Assembly (NCBI GenBank): GCA_903903705.1
Contig: CAIUZU010000354.1
Span: forward strand, 1-6,707
Length of the DNA: 6,707 nucleotides
Direction: 5' to 3'
DNA from: an uncultured Helicobacteraceae bacterium
GTDB taxonomy: Bacteria; Campylobacterota; Campylobacteria; Campylobacterales; Sulfurimonadaceae
The first letter of the stretch is position 1. Each line of letters opens with the position of its first letter. Below the pieces are notes generated by a model that saw nothing but the letters and a program-made list of their open reading frames with translations, had not been told where the DNA came from and ran no database searches. Position numbers and translations under genes: made by a program. Of this stretch, positions 6,436 through 6,707 are shown in pieces.

Positions 6436-6483
6436 ATATTCTCTTGGCAAAGTGCCATCATCAAGTCGTTCAACCCAATACGC
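6436..6483 (-). pseudogene. Untranslated DUF4214 coding remnant upstream of the RTX-like gene
   Basis: In frame with the gene to the left, these bases read AYWVERLDDGTLPREY, aligning with LQYWVYEITNQRISQSD of the intact neighbour. An in-frame TAA at 6484-6486 replaces the expected Gly-Leu of the PD-x-x-GL-x-YW motif, and no DUF4214-like sequence is found to its right in this window. It marks the breakpoint where the first DUF4214 unit and half of the second were lost. Confidence 0.65.
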
Positions 6484-6486
6484 TTA

Positions 6487-6707
6487 ATACACGAAAAAGT
6501 GGGGGGGAACAATGAATAGAAGTAAAATGGCGTCTAGTATCATTTCTGTATGCAAAAAAAGATTATAATTTTGTTAGAGATTTGAGATGCCAACATATCG
6601 TTTTGTGCTTAAAGCAGTTGTTTTTTAGTTATAGGCTTAAATAGGTATTATTTTTATTAATAATAAATTTTAAGAATTTTAAAAGAAAATATTTCTTCAC
6701 TATTTGG
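6487..6707. other. AT-rich region without a recognisable gene, with a G7 tract
   Basis: No convincing coding region is seen on either strand. The left end holds a run of seven G (6501-6507), followed by AACAATG and a 15-codon open frame (MNRSKMASSIISV...) that closes at TAA. An AT-rich TATAAT-like hexamer lies at 6562-6567 on the minus strand and could help transcribe the truncated gene. From about 6630 onward it is nearly all A/T with several weak inverted repeats, such as AGAAA-ATA-TTTCT at 6684-6696. Confidence 0.5.

Noticed and set aside
6484..6507. Phase-variable frameshift switch restoring the full DUF4214 N-terminus
   Set aside because: The in-frame TAA at 6484-6486 lies between the G7 tract and the gene, so changing tract length cannot open the downstream frame.
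6511..6558. Possible insertion-sequence transposase start (ATGAATAGAAGTAAA...) behind the G7 tract
   Set aside because: The frame ends after 15 codons, the rest does not resemble a transposase, and no terminal inverted repeats or target duplication could be identified. An ISfinder search of 6484-6707 would settle it.
4489..6707. A CRISPR array, toxin-antitoxin pair or other defence system
   Set aside because: The repeats are in-frame coding repeats of a structural protein without spacers, and no small paired genes with ribosome sites were found.

Overview
The window looks like a piece of an AT-rich chromosome from a chemolithoautotrophic Campylobacterota member, most like Sulfurimonas or a relative. 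This is inferred from an ATP-citrate lyase gene of the reductive TCA cycle at the left edge, AT-rich spacers, A/T-ending codons in the housekeeping genes, and DUF4214-type secreted surface proteins, which are common in that group. All convincing genes lie on the minus strand, so transcription runs from right to left.

From right to left: (a) 6487-6707 is an AT-rich stretch with no recognisable gene and a run of seven G at 6501-6507. (b) 4489-6435 (open frame to 6483) is a type I-secreted, RTX-like surface protein. Its N-terminal DUF4214 module is cut off abruptly by an in-frame stop at 6484-6486. Its order is DUF4214 remnant, alanine-rich linker, SbsA-like Ig domain (Big_5), beta-solenoid/RTX-like repeats, and type I secretion C-terminus. 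Most of it is more GC-rich than its neighbours. (c) 4282-4488 is a spacer with a perfect 8-bp-arm palindrome resembling a REP element. (d) 2353-4281 is an intact 642-residue DUF4214 protein carrying Ig-like domains, with a similar N-terminal module but a different passenger region. (e) 1741-2310 is a TrpG/PabA glutamine amidotransferase. (f) 551-1744 is a small polytopic GT39/ArnT-like membrane protein overlapping trpG by 4 bp (ATGA). (g) 1-463 is the N-terminal third or so of AclB, the ATP-grasp subunit of ATP-citrate lyase, behind its own probable promoter.

The two large genes are likely extracellular, S-layer- or adhesin-like proteins exported by a type I (ABC/MFP/TolC) system encoded elsewhere. 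The left three genes are metabolic or envelope genes; only trpG and the GT39-like gene look like a tightly coupled pair. The most notable feature is the pair of adjacent DUF4214 genes with related ends and unrelated middles, one of them 5'-truncated and compositionally foreign. This looks like module swapping at a surface-protein locus. I see no CRISPR array, no tRNA or rRNA, no complete insertion sequence and no clear new defence or biosynthetic system.
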